Shown piece by piece: positions 8,624 through 16,685 of a stretch of 64,000 nt of DNA (positions are counted from its first letter, which is position 1; the number at the start of each line of letters is the position of its first letter). The notes beneath the pieces are model-generated. The model did no database searches, was not told where the DNA came from, and saw only the letters and a program-made list of their open reading frames with translations. Source of the stretch: Thalassobius sp002708925 (lineage in GTDB: Bacteria; Pseudomonadota; Alphaproteobacteria; Rhodobacterales; Rhodobacteraceae); assembly GCF_049803795.1 (NCBI RefSeq), contig NZ_JBNAGJ010000003.1, positions 380,624 through 444,623 on the forward strand, given 5' to 3'. Position numbers and translations under genes: made by a program.

Positions 8624-9023
8624 CTCAGGCAACCCGTTCGAAATGCTGATGCAGCAGGCCCAGAACATGGCCAAGGCATTTAACCCCGCGCTGGAATCCT
8701 TCTCGCCCAAGGGGTTCGAGGCGCTGTGGCCGACCCTGCCCAAGGACATGATGGAAATGGCCTTTGGCAAGGGTATCAGCAAGGACGGGCTGGACGCGAA
8801 AACACGGCTGCTGCTGACGCTGGCAGGGCTGACGATGCAGGGGGCCCAGAACGAGACGGGCTTTCGGATGACTGTGCGCCACGCTTTGGAAGCGGGCGCC
8901 ACCAAGGATGAAATCGCCGAGACCATCGCGCAGATGTCGATGTTCGCAGGCATACCCGCCATGACCAAGGGCATGGAACTGGCCAAAGAGGTCATGGACG
9001 ACAAAGAGGATAAATCGAAATGA
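8616..9023 (+). CDS. carboxymuconolactone decarboxylase (CMD)-like protein, second of a tandem pair
   Basis: A 135-residue CMD-like protein, paralogous to its upstream neighbour: compare KTRLLLTLAGLTMQGAQ and GATKDEIAETIAQMSMFAG with the same regions there. No cysteine pair is present. An N-terminal 30-residue amphipathic stretch (NPFEMLMQQAQNMAKAFNPA) is absent from the first copy. It overlaps the first CMD gene by 8 bases and nuoJ by 4 bases. A heteromeric complex of the two copies is plausible because CMD proteins are usually hexamers or trimers of dimers; this is inference. Confidence 0.82.
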   Translation: MADSGNPFEMLMQQAQNMAKAFNPALESFSPKGFEALWPTLPKDMMEMAFGKGISKDGLDAKTRLLLTLAGLTMQGAQNETGFRMTVRHALEAGATKDEIAETIAQMSMFAGIPAMTKGMELAKEVMDDKEDKSK

Positions 9024-9628
9024 CGATTGCAGCGCTTGCATTCTATCTATTCGCGATCTGCGCCATCGCCGGGGGGCTGTTCACGGTGGTCAGCCGAAAC
9101 CCGGTGCATTCGGTGCTGTGGCTGATCCTGGCCTTCCTCAGCTCGGCCGGGTTGTTCGTGCTGCTGGGGGCGGAATTCGTCGCCATGCTGCTGATCATCG
9201 TCTATGTGGGCGCGGTCATGGTGCTGTTCCTGTTCGTGGTGATGATGCTGGACGTGGATTTCGCCGAGCTGAAGGCCGAAATGGCCAAATACATGCCGCT
9301 GGCGCTGCTGATCGGGGTGGTCATCCTGATGCAGCTGGGCATGGCTTATGGTGTGTGGGAAACCTCGGAGACAGCGCAGGCTGCCCGCACCGCGGTCACG
9401 CCCGAAGGCATGGAAAACACCGCCGCGCTGGGGGTGCTGCTGTATGACAAATACTTCCTGCTGTTCCAGCTGGCCGGCCTGATCCTGCTGGTTGCGATGA
9501 TCGGGGCGATCCTGCTGACCCTGCGCCACCGCAAGGACATCAAGCGCCAGGACGTGCTGGCCCAGATGTACCGCGATCCGGCAAAAGCCATGGAATTGAA
9601 AGACGTGAAACCGGGGCAGGGCCTGTAA
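9020..9628 (+). CDS. nuoJ: NADH-quinone oxidoreductase subunit J
   Basis: NuoJ (ND6) is a small membrane subunit whose third helix takes part in coupling quinone reduction to proton transfer. It has 202 residues and five hydrophobic helices. Seen: NPVHSVLWLILAFLSSAGLF and the conserved VYVGAVMVLFLFVVMMLD of transmembrane helix 3. Its start ATGA overlaps the stop of the CMD-like gene. Confidence 0.96.
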   Translation: MTIAALAFYLFAICAIAGGLFTVVSRNPVHSVLWLILAFLSSAGLFVLLGAEFVAMLLIIVYVGAVMVLFLFVVMMLDVDFAELKAEMAKYMPLALLIGVVILMQLGMAYGVWETSETAQAARTAVTPEGMENTAALGVLLYDKYFLLFQLAGLILLVAMIGAILLTLRHRKDIKRQDVLAQMYRDPAKAMELKDVKPGQGL

Positions 9629-9663
9629 GGCCGCCACTGGAAGAATAAGGACCCGAGGGAAAA

Positions 9664-9969
9664 ATGATTGGTATAGAACACTACCTGACAGTGGCCTCTG
9701 CGCTGTTTGTCATAGGTATCTTTGGCCTCTTCCTGAACCGGAAGAACGTGATCATCCTCTTGATGTCGATCGAGCTGATGCTGCTGTCGGTCAACATCAA
9801 CCTTGTCGCCTTCTCCTCGTTCATGGGGGATCTGGTGGGGCAGGTGTTCACGCTGTTCGTGCTGACCGTCGCCGCCGCCGAGGCCGCGATCGGGCTGGCC
9901 ATTCTTGTCGTCTTCTTCCGGAACCGCGGAACGATCGACGTCGAAGACATCAACGTGATGAAAGGGTAA
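9664..9969 (+). CDS. nuoK: NADH-quinone oxidoreductase subunit K
   Basis: NuoK (ND4L) has three transmembrane helices and carries the two conserved membrane glutamates needed for proton pumping: E in SIELMLLSVNIN and E in VAAAEAAIGLAI. It has 101 residues, the standard length. It follows nuoJ after a 35-base gap containing GGACCCGAGGG just before the start, and nuoL begins 6 bases after it. Confidence 0.97.
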   Translation: MIGIEHYLTVASALFVIGIFGLFLNRKNVIILLMSIELMLLSVNINLVAFSSFMGDLVGQVFTLFVLTVAAAEAAIGLAILVVFFRNRGTIDVEDINVMKG

Positions 9970-9975
9970 AGAGAT

Positions 9976-12069
9976 ATGGAAACCGTTATCCTCTTTGCTC
10001 CGCTGGTTGGGGCGCTGATCGCAGGTTTCGGCTGGCGGCTGATCGGTGAAAAGGGCGCTCAGTTCGTTACCACCGGCCTGCTGTTTCTGGCCTGTGCGCT
10101 GTCCTGGGTCACCTTTCTGGGGCTGGACGCCAGCACCGTCAAACACATCCACATTCTGGACTATATCCAGTCCGGCAGCCTGAGCACCGAATGGTCGATC
10201 CGTCTGGACCGGCTGACCGCGATCATGCTGATCGTTGTGACCAGCGTGTCGGCTTTGGTGCACCTCTACTCGTTCGGCTACATGGCCCATGACGACAACT
10301 GGGGCCATCACGAGCACTATAAGGCGCGTTTCTTCGCCTATCTGTCCTTCTTTACCTTTGCCATGCTGATGCTGGTGACCTCGGATAACCTGGTGCAGAT
10401 GTTCTTTGGCTGGGAAGGCGTGGGCGTGGCCTCGTACCTGCTGATCGGGTTCTACTATAAGAAACCCTCGGCCAATGCCGCCGCGATCAAGGCCTTCGTC
10501 GTCAACCGTGTGGGCGATTTCGGTTTTGCGCTGGGGATTTTCGGCCTGTTCTATCTGACCGACAGCATCAGCTTTGACGTGATCTTTGCCGCCGCCCCGG
10601 AGCTGGCGGAAACCGAGCTGCATTTCCTGTGGACCGAATGGAACGCGGCGAACCTGCTGGCCTTCTTGCTGTTCGTGGGTGCCATGGGTAAATCGGCGCA
10701 GCTGTTCCTGCACACCTGGCTGCCGGACGCGATGGAGGGCCCGACCCCGGTGTCGGCCCTGATCCACGCGGCCACCATGGTGACGGCGGGGGTGTTCCTG
10801 GTCTGCCGCATGTCGCCGCTGATGGAATACGCGCCTGAGGCCATGGGCTTCGTCACCTTCCTGGGGGCCACCACGGCCTTCGTTGCGGCCACCATCGGCC
10901 TGGTGCAGAATGACATCAAGCGCGTGATCGCCTATTCCACCATGTCGCAGCTGGGCTATATGTTCGTGGCCGCTGGTGTGGGCGTCTACAGCGTGGCCAT
11001 GTTCCACCTGTTCACCCACGCATTCTTCAAGGCGATGCTGTTCCTGGGCGCGGGCTCGGTGATCCACGGGATGCACCACGAACAGGACATGCGTAACTAT
11101 GGCGGTCTGCGTAAAAAGCTGCCCTATACCTTCTGGGCGATGCTGCTGGGCACTCTGGCCATCACCGGCGTTGGTATCCCGCTGACTCATATCGGTTTCG
11201 CGGGCTTCCTGTCCAAGGACGCCGTGATCGAAAGCGCCTGGGCCGGCACGCAAGGTGGCTATGCCTTCTGGATGCTGGTTGTCGCGGCTCTGTTCACCTC
11301 GTTCTATTCGTGGCGCCTGATGTTCCTGACCTTCTGGGGCAAACCGCGCGGCGATAAACACACGCATGAGCACGCGCATGAATCCCCCATGGTCATGCTG
11401 GTGCCGCTGGGCGTTCTGGCGCTGGGGGCCGTGTTCTCGGGGATGATCTGGTATAACAGCTTCTTTGGCGACCATCACAGCGTGAACAAGTTCTTCGGTA
11501 TCCCCGATCACCACGTTGAGGCCTCGGAAGGGCACGGTGAGGCGCATGACGATCACGCCGCAGCCGATGCCCATGACGATCACGCCGCTGACCATGGCGA
11601 GATCCATGCAATGGCTCCGCAGGGCGCGATCTTCATGCACCCCGACAATCACGTCATGGACGAGGCGCACCACGCTCCGACCTGGGTCAAGGTCAGCCCG
11701 TTCATCGCGATGATCCTGGGCCTTCTGGTGGCGATCTGGTTCTATATCGTGAACCCGGAAATGCCCAAGAAGCTGGCTGAAATCCAGCGTCCGCTGTACC
11801 TGTTCCTGCTGAACAAATGGTACTTTGACGAAATCTATGACTTCATCTTTGTGCGTCCTGCACAGGCAATCGGCCGCTTCTTGTGGAAGCGCGGGGATGG
11901 CAATGTCATCGACGGCTCGATCAATGGTGTGGCAATGGGGATCATCCCGTTCTTCACCCGTCTGGCTGGGCGCGCACAGTCCGGTTACATCTTTACCTAT
12001 GCCTTTGCCATGGTGATCGGCATCGCCGTTCTGATCACCTGGATGACGCTCACCGGAGGGGCGGAATAA
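9976..12069 (+). CDS. nuoL: NADH-quinone oxidoreductase subunit L with His-rich insert
   Basis: NuoL (ND5) is the distal antiporter-like proton-pumping subunit with the long lateral helix. At 697 residues it is at the long end of the family. Seen: the proton_antipo domain with FFGWEGVGVASYLLIGFYYK, HTWLPDAMEGPTPVSALIHA and the following conserved helices. Between about residues 459 and 566, in the late loop region, lies a His/Asp-rich segment with 19 histidines, including DKHTHEHAHE and a duplicated AHDDHAA. Such a stretch could bind metal or simply be a tolerated loop. Its stop shares one base with the nuoM start. Confidence 0.97.
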   Translation: METVILFAPLVGALIAGFGWRLIGEKGAQFVTTGLLFLACALSWVTFLGLDASTVKHIHILDYIQSGSLSTEWSIRLDRLTAIMLIVVTSVSALVHLYSFGYMAHDDNWGHHEHYKARFFAYLSFFTFAMLMLVTSDNLVQMFFGWEGVGVASYLLIGFYYKKPSANAAAIKAFVVNRVGDFGFALGIFGLFYLTDSISFDVIFAAAPELAETELHFLWTEWNAANLLAFLLFVGAMGKSAQLFLHTWLPDAMEGPTPVSALIHAATMVTAGVFLVCRMSPLMEYAPEAMGFVTFLGATTAFVAATIGLVQNDIKRVIAYSTMSQLGYMFVAAGVGVYSVAMFHLFTHAFFKAMLFLGAGSVIHGMHHEQDMRNYGGLRKKLPYTFWAMLLGTLAITGVGIPLTHIGFAGFLSKDAVIESAWAGTQGGYAFWMLVVAALFTSFYSWRLMFLTFWGKPRGDKHTHEHAHESPMVMLVPLGVLALGAVFSGMIWYNSFFGDHHSVNKFFGIPDHHVEASEGHGEAHDDHAAADAHDDHAADHGEIHAMAPQGAIFMHPDNHVMDEAHHAPTWVKVSPFIAMILGLLVAIWFYIVNPEMPKKLAEIQRPLYLFLLNKWYFDEIYDFIFVRPAQAIGRFLWKRGDGNVIDGSINGVAMGIIPFFTRLAGRAQSGYIFTYAFAMVIGIAVLITWMTLTGGAE
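11545..11588 (+). repeat. 27-base tandem duplication inside nuoL
   Basis: CATGACGATCACGCCGC occurs at 11545-11561 and again at 11572-11588, a period of 27 bases or nine codons. It encodes the repeated His-Asp-Asp-His-Ala-Ala of the His-rich NuoL insert, so the insert probably grew by in-frame duplication. Confidence 0.85.
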
Positions 12070-13613
12070 TGGATAACCTTCTTTCCATCGTCACCTTCAT
12101 TCCCGCGCTGGCGGCCGCCATTCTGGCGATCTTCCTGCGCGGCGAGGATGCCGCGGCGCAACGCAATGCCAAATATTCGGCGCTGATTGCCACCGGCATC
12201 ACCTTTCTGGTGTCGCTGTTCATTCTGGCCGAGTTCGATCCCTCGAACACCGGGTTCCAGTATGTCGAGGAACGCGAGTGGCTGCTGGGCCTGAAATACA
12301 AGATGGGCGTGGACGGGATCAGCGTTCTGTTCGTCATGCTGACCACGTTCATGATGCCGCTGGTGATCTGGGCCAGCTGGGGCGTTCAGACGCGCGTGAA
12401 GGAATACATGATTGCCTTCTTGCTGCTGGAAACGCTGATGCTGGGCGTGTTCATGGCGCTGGATCTGGTGCTGTTCTACCTGTTCTTCGAGGCCGGTCTG
12501 ATCCCGATGTTCCTGATCATCGGCATCTGGGGCGGCAAGAACCGCATCTATGCTTCGTTCAAGTTCTTCCTCTATACCTTCCTGGGCTCTGTCCTGATGC
12601 TGGTGGCGATGGTGGCGATGTATGCGGATGCGGGCACCACCGATATTCCGACGCTGATGAACCACACGTTTGCCTCGGATAGTTTCAGCGTTCTGGGTAT
12701 TCACATCGTGGGCGGGATGCAGACCATCCTGTTCCTGGCCTTCTTTGCCAGCTTTGCGGTGAAAATGCCGATGTGGCCGGTGCATACCTGGCTGCCGGAT
12801 GCGCACGTTCAGGCGCCCACCGCCGGGTCCGTGGTTCTGGCCGCGATCCTGCTGAAGATGGGCGGCTATGGCTTCTTGCGCTTTAGTCTGCCGATGTTCC
12901 CGGTCGGGGCCGACGTGCTGACGCCGCTGGTTTTCTGGATGTCGGCGATTGCGATTGTCTACACCTCGCTGGTGGCACTGGTGCAGGAGGACATGAAGAA
13001 ACTGATCGCCTATTCGTCGGTCGCGCATATGGGCTATGTCACCATGGGCATTTTCGCGGCCAACCAGCAGGGGATCGACGGCGCCATCTTCCAGATGATC
13101 AGCCACGGGTTTATCTCGGGTGCGCTGTTCCTGTGTGTGGGCGTCATCTATGACCGGATGCACACCCGCGAGATCGACGCCTACGGCGGTCTGGTGAACA
13201 AGATGCCGGCCTATGCGCTGATCTTCATGTTCTTTACCATGGCGAATGTTGGTCTGCCGGGCACCTCGGGGTTTGTTGGGGAATTCCTGACGCTGATGGG
13301 TGTGTTCCAAGTCAACACCTGGGTGGCGGCTTTTGCGACTTCGGGGGTGATCCTGTCGGCGGCCTATGCGCTGTGGCTGTATCGTCGCGTGGTGCTGGGC
13401 GATCTGATCAAGGAAAGCCTGAAGTCGATCACCGACATGACCGGCCGCGAGAAGGCGATCTTTGCGCCGCTGGTCTTTATGACGCTGCTGCTGGGGGTCT
13501 ACCCGGCGCTGGTCACCGATATCATTGGCCCCTCGGTCGAGGCGCTGGTCCACAACTATGAACTGGCGCTTGCCGATGGTCACTCGGCCACGCAAGTCGC
13601 CGCATCGCACTGA
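12069..13613 (+). CDS. nuoM: NADH-quinone oxidoreductase subunit M
   Basis: NuoM (ND4) is the second antiporter-like proton-pumping subunit. It has 514 residues and about 14 hydrophobic helices. Seen: FYLFFEAGLIPMFLIIGIWGG with the key glutamate, WPVHTWLPDAHVQAPTAGSV, and the IAYSSVAHMGYVTMG segment of the proton-translocation domain. ATG 12069 is chosen because it overlaps the nuoL stop (TAATG) and is followed by a normal ND4 N-terminus; the frame is open upstream but only inside nuoL. nuoN starts 17 bases downstream. Confidence 0.97.
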   Translation: MDNLLSIVTFIPALAAAILAIFLRGEDAAAQRNAKYSALIATGITFLVSLFILAEFDPSNTGFQYVEEREWLLGLKYKMGVDGISVLFVMLTTFMMPLVIWASWGVQTRVKEYMIAFLLLETLMLGVFMALDLVLFYLFFEAGLIPMFLIIGIWGGKNRIYASFKFFLYTFLGSVLMLVAMVAMYADAGTTDIPTLMNHTFASDSFSVLGIHIVGGMQTILFLAFFASFAVKMPMWPVHTWLPDAHVQAPTAGSVVLAAILLKMGGYGFLRFSLPMFPVGADVLTPLVFWMSAIAIVYTSLVALVQEDMKKLIAYSSVAHMGYVTMGIFAANQQGIDGAIFQMISHGFISGALFLCVGVIYDRMHTREIDAYGGLVNKMPAYALIFMFFTMANVGLPGTSGFVGEFLTLMGVFQVNTWVAAFATSGVILSAAYALWLYRRVVLGDLIKESLKSITDMTGREKAIFAPLVFMTLLLGVYPALVTDIIGPSVEALVHNYELALADGHSATQVAASH

Positions 13614-13630
13614 AACGGGAGCCCTGAGAG

Positions 13631-15070
13631 ATGATCCAGGCTGATCTGAATATTATCCTGCCGGAAATCCTTCTGTCGGTATACGCGATGCTGGCGCTGG
13701 TTCTGGCCGTCTATACCGGCAAGGACCGGCTGGCCGCCATGCTGACCTGGGCAACCGCCATCGTATTGGTGCTGGTTGCCGCGTGGATCGGGCTGGGCGG
13801 TTCGGGGGACAATCTGGCCTTTAGCGGCATGTTCCACGATGACGCGTTCTCGCGTTTTGCCAAGGTCACGATGCTGCTGAGCGGCGCCGCCGTTCTGGTC
13901 ATGAGCCAGGACTACATGTCCCGCAAGGGCCTGCTGCGCTTCGAATATCCGGTGCTGATCGTGCTGGCCATCGTTGGCATGATGGTGATGGTGTCCGCGG
14001 CGGATCTGATGACCCTGTATATGGGGCTGGAGCTGCAATCGCTGTCTTTGTACGTTGTGGCCGCGATGCGCCGCGACAGCGCCAAATCTACCGAGGCCGG
14101 CATGAAATACTTTGTGCTGGGCGCGCTGAGCTCGGGCCTGCTGCTGTATGGTTCCTCGCTGGTCTATGGCTTTGCCGGCACCACGCAATTCTCGGGTATC
14201 ATTCAGGCGGCCACGGATGGGCGGGCCTCGCTGGGGCTGTTGTTCGGCCTGGTCTTTGTGGTGTCCGGCCTGGCGTTCAAGGTCTCGGCCGTGCCCTTCC
14301 ACATGTGGACCCCGGATGTCTACGAGGGCTCGCCCACGCCGGTCACCGCCTTCTTTGCCACCGCGCCGAAAATGGCGGCGATGGGGCTGTTTGCCCGCGT
14401 GTTGCATGATGCCTTTGGCGGGGTTGTCGCCGATTGGCAGCAGATCGTGTCGCTGATGGCGGTGCTGTCGATGTTCCTGGGCGCGGTTGCCGCGATCGGT
14501 CAGACCAATATCAAACGTCTGATGGCCTATTCGTCGATTGCGCATATGGGCTATGCGATGATGGGCCTGGCCGCTGGCACCGCGTTCGGGGTGCAGGCGC
14601 TGCTGGTTTACATGGTGATCTATGTGGCGATGAATGTCGGCACCTTTGCCTTTATCCTGTCGATGGAAAAAGACGGCCAGCCCGTCACCGACATCAAGGC
14701 GCTGAACCAATATGCCAAACGCGAACCCACCAAGGCTCTGGCCGTTCTGGTGCTGATGTTCAGCCTGGCCGGCGTGCCGCCGATGGTGGGCTTTTTCGGT
14801 AAGTTCTACGTGCTGAAGGCCGCCTATGACGCCGGTCTGATCTGGCTGGCGGTGCTGGGGGTGATTGCCTCGGTGATCGGGGCCTTCTACTATCTGCGGA
14901 TCGTCTACTACATGTATTTCGGCGAGGAAGGCGAGGCGCTGGACAAGAACCGCTCGCCCATTTTGTGGGGCTTCCTGATGGCTTCGGCTGCGGTGATGCT
15001 GATCGGTGTGGTGAATCTCTTTGGGATCGAAGGCGTGGCCGCCGCCGCTGCCGCAACGCTGGTCAACTGA
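13631..15070 (+). CDS. nuoN: NADH-quinone oxidoreductase subunit N
   Basis: NuoN (ND2) is the third antiporter-like subunit, next to NuoK and NuoJ. It has 479 residues with about 14 hydrophobic helices. Seen: LMTLYMGLELQSLSLYVVAA, FKVSAVPFHMWTPDVYEGSP and IKRLMAYSSIAHMGYAMMG. It closes the nuo operon: an intrinsic terminator lies 24 bases after the stop. Confidence 0.97.
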   Translation: MIQADLNIILPEILLSVYAMLALVLAVYTGKDRLAAMLTWATAIVLVLVAAWIGLGGSGDNLAFSGMFHDDAFSRFAKVTMLLSGAAVLVMSQDYMSRKGLLRFEYPVLIVLAIVGMMVMVSAADLMTLYMGLELQSLSLYVVAAMRRDSAKSTEAGMKYFVLGALSSGLLLYGSSLVYGFAGTTQFSGIIQAATDGRASLGLLFGLVFVVSGLAFKVSAVPFHMWTPDVYEGSPTPVTAFFATAPKMAAMGLFARVLHDAFGGVVADWQQIVSLMAVLSMFLGAVAAIGQTNIKRLMAYSSIAHMGYAMMGLAAGTAFGVQALLVYMVIYVAMNVGTFAFILSMEKDGQPVTDIKALNQYAKREPTKALAVLVLMFSLAGVPPMVGFFGKFYVLKAAYDAGLIWLAVLGVIASVIGAFYYLRIVYYMYFGEEGEALDKNRSPILWGFLMASAAVMLIGVVNLFGIEGVAAAAAATLVN

Positions 15071-15094
15071 TTGACGCAGGTCTGTAAATCGAAA

Positions 15095-15127
15095 GGTGAC
15101 GCGCCCTTGGCGCGTCGCTTTGTTTTT
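15095..15127 (+). terminator. rho-independent terminator of the nuo operon
   Basis: GACGCGCC, loop CTT, GGCGCGTC form a perfect 8-bp stem (15098-15116), extendable by two weaker pairs, followed by GCTTTGTTTTT. It ends 16 bases before the birA start, so birA-coaX-rnj may depend on read-through or on a promoter I cannot see. Confidence 0.85.
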
Positions 15128-15143
15128 AAGGAGGGCTGCGATC

Positions 15144-15893
15144 ATGTATGATTGGCCCCAGGGCTATGGCCGCCGCGTGTTGGCCACCGTCGATAGCACC
15201 AATGCCGAGGCCGCCCGGATCGCCCCCGATCTGACGGGCCCCGAATGGATCTTGGCATTGCAGCAAACTGCCGGGCGCGGGCGCCGGGGGCGTCCCTGGA
15301 CGGACCCCAAGGGCAATTTCTCGGCCACGCTGGTGATGCGGCCCGCCGAGACCCCGGACCAGATCGCGCTGCGCTCTTTCGTGGCCTCGCTGGCGCTCTA
15401 TGAGGCCGTGTCTGCCGCCACTGGCCGCTCGGATCTGCTAAGCCTCAAATGGCCCAATGACGTGCTGCTGTCGGGCGGAAAGCTGGCCGGGATCCTGCTG
15501 GAAAGCGCGGGTGGGGCGGGCGGCGTCAGCCATATCGCCATCGGGATCGGCGTCAATCTGGCCACCGCGCCGCAGGCCGGGCAGGTGGAACCCGACGCGC
15601 TGCGGCCTGTGTCCGTGTTCGGGGAAACCGGCATCCGCATCCCGCCCGAGGATTTCCTGACCTTGCTGGCCGCCGCCTATGCCCGGCTTGAGACGCAGTT
15701 CCGCACCTATGGGTTTGCGCCGATCCGCCAGGCCTGGCTGTCTCATGCGGCCCGCCTGGGCGAGGTGATCACCGCCAGAACCATGCGTCAGGAAACCACG
15801 GGCACGTTCGAGACGGTGGACGAGACGGGCAATATTGTCCTATCCACGCCCAAAGGCCGCGAGGTGATCCCGGCGGCTGAAATTTTCTTCTGA
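15144..15893 (+). CDS. birA: biotin--[acetyl-CoA-carboxylase] ligase (monofunctional)
   Basis: It attaches biotin to carboxylase carrier proteins through biotinyl-AMP. The 249-residue protein starts directly with the catalytic domain: VDSTNAEA (about 16-23), the biotin/ATP loop GRGRRGRPW (about 44-52) and LKWPNDVLLSGGKLAGILLE (about 110-130). There is no N-terminal DNA-binding domain, so this is the monofunctional class I ligase and not a BirA-type repressor. ATG 15144 has AAGGAGG 10 bases upstream; an in-frame upstream start at 15096 would lie in the nuo terminator and is rejected. A 12-base gap leads to coaX. Confidence 0.94.
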   Translation: MYDWPQGYGRRVLATVDSTNAEAARIAPDLTGPEWILALQQTAGRGRRGRPWTDPKGNFSATLVMRPAETPDQIALRSFVASLALYEAVSAATGRSDLLSLKWPNDVLLSGGKLAGILLESAGGAGGVSHIAIGIGVNLATAPQAGQVEPDALRPVSVFGETGIRIPPEDFLTLLAAAYARLETQFRTYGFAPIRQAWLSHAARLGEVITARTMRQETTGTFETVDETGNIVLSTPKGREVIPAAEIFF

Positions 15894-15905
15894 AGGAGGC
15901 AGGGG

Positions 15906-16685
15906 ATGCTTCTGGCAATTGACTGCGGCAACACCAACACCGTGTTTTCCATCTGGGATGGCAGGAAAATCCGCTGCACCCTGCGGACGGCCACCGATCA
16001 TCAGCGCACGGCGGACCAGTATTTCGTCTGGCTGGACCGGCTGTTGCAGCACCACGATATCCATGTGGATATTGATACGGTGATCATCAGCTCGACGGTG
16101 CCGCGTGTGGTGTTCAATCTGCGCGTTCTGGCGGATCGGTATTTCAACTGTCGCCCGCTGGTGGTGGGCAAGCCCGATTGCCTGTTGCCGGCCATGCCAC
16201 GGGTGGACGCGGGCACGCAGGTTGGGCCTGACCGGCTGGTCAATACGGCGGGGGCGTATGATCGCTATGGCGGGGATCTGATCGTTGTGGACTTCGGTAC
16301 GGCAACCACTTTTGACGTGGTGGCCCAGGATGGTGCCTATGTGGGCGGGGTGATTGCGCCGGGGGTGAATCTCAGCCTTCAGGCCTTGCACGAGATGGCC
16401 GCCGCGCTGCCGCATGTGGATGTCACCAAACCGAACAAAGTGATCGGCACAAACACCGTCGCCTGTATGCAAAGCGGAATTTTCTGGGGCTATGTCGGTC
16501 TGGTGCGCGGCATTTGCGATCACATCAAAGAAGAGTATGATCGCCCAATGCGCGTGATCTCGACCGGCGGTCTGGCACCGCTTTTCGGACAGGGTGAGAC
16601 CCTGTTCGACGTTTTCGACGAATTCCTGACGATCCATGGCCTGACGGTCATTCACCAATACAATAAGGACCAGGGCAACATATGA
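15906..16685 (+). CDS. coaX: type III pantothenate kinase
   Basis: It phosphorylates pantothenate in the first step of coenzyme A synthesis. The 259-residue protein shows the ASKHA-fold signatures: DCGNTNTVFSIWDG (phosphate loop, about residues 6-19), GPDRLVNTAGAY, and VDFGTATTFDVV (second phosphate loop). An AAGGAGG site precedes ATG 15906. The last 4 bases overlap the start of the RNase J gene. The birA-coaX-rnj order downstream of nuoN is one I know from Rhodobacterales. Confidence 0.95.
   Translation: MLLAIDCGNTNTVFSIWDGRKIRCTLRTATDHQRTADQYFVWLDRLLQHHDIHVDIDTVIISSTVPRVVFNLRVLADRYFNCRPLVVGKPDCLLPAMPRVDAGTQVGPDRLVNTAGAYDRYGGDLIVVDFGTATTFDVVAQDGAYVGGVIAPGVNLSLQALHEMAAALPHVDVTKPNKVIGTNTVACMQSGIFWGYVGLVRGICDHIKEEYDRPMRVISTGGLAPLFGQGETLFDVFDEFLTIHGLTVIHQYNKDQGNI

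Noticed and set aside
9346..11673. 775-codon open frame on the minus strand, rich in His, Gln and Arg
   Set aside because: It is the antisense of nuoJ, nuoK and nuoL, with no recognisable domain; high GC produces such long antisense frames.
15096..15143. Upstream in-frame start for birA
   Set aside because: It lies within the nuo terminator and has no ribosome-binding site, whereas ATG 15144 has AAGGAGG.
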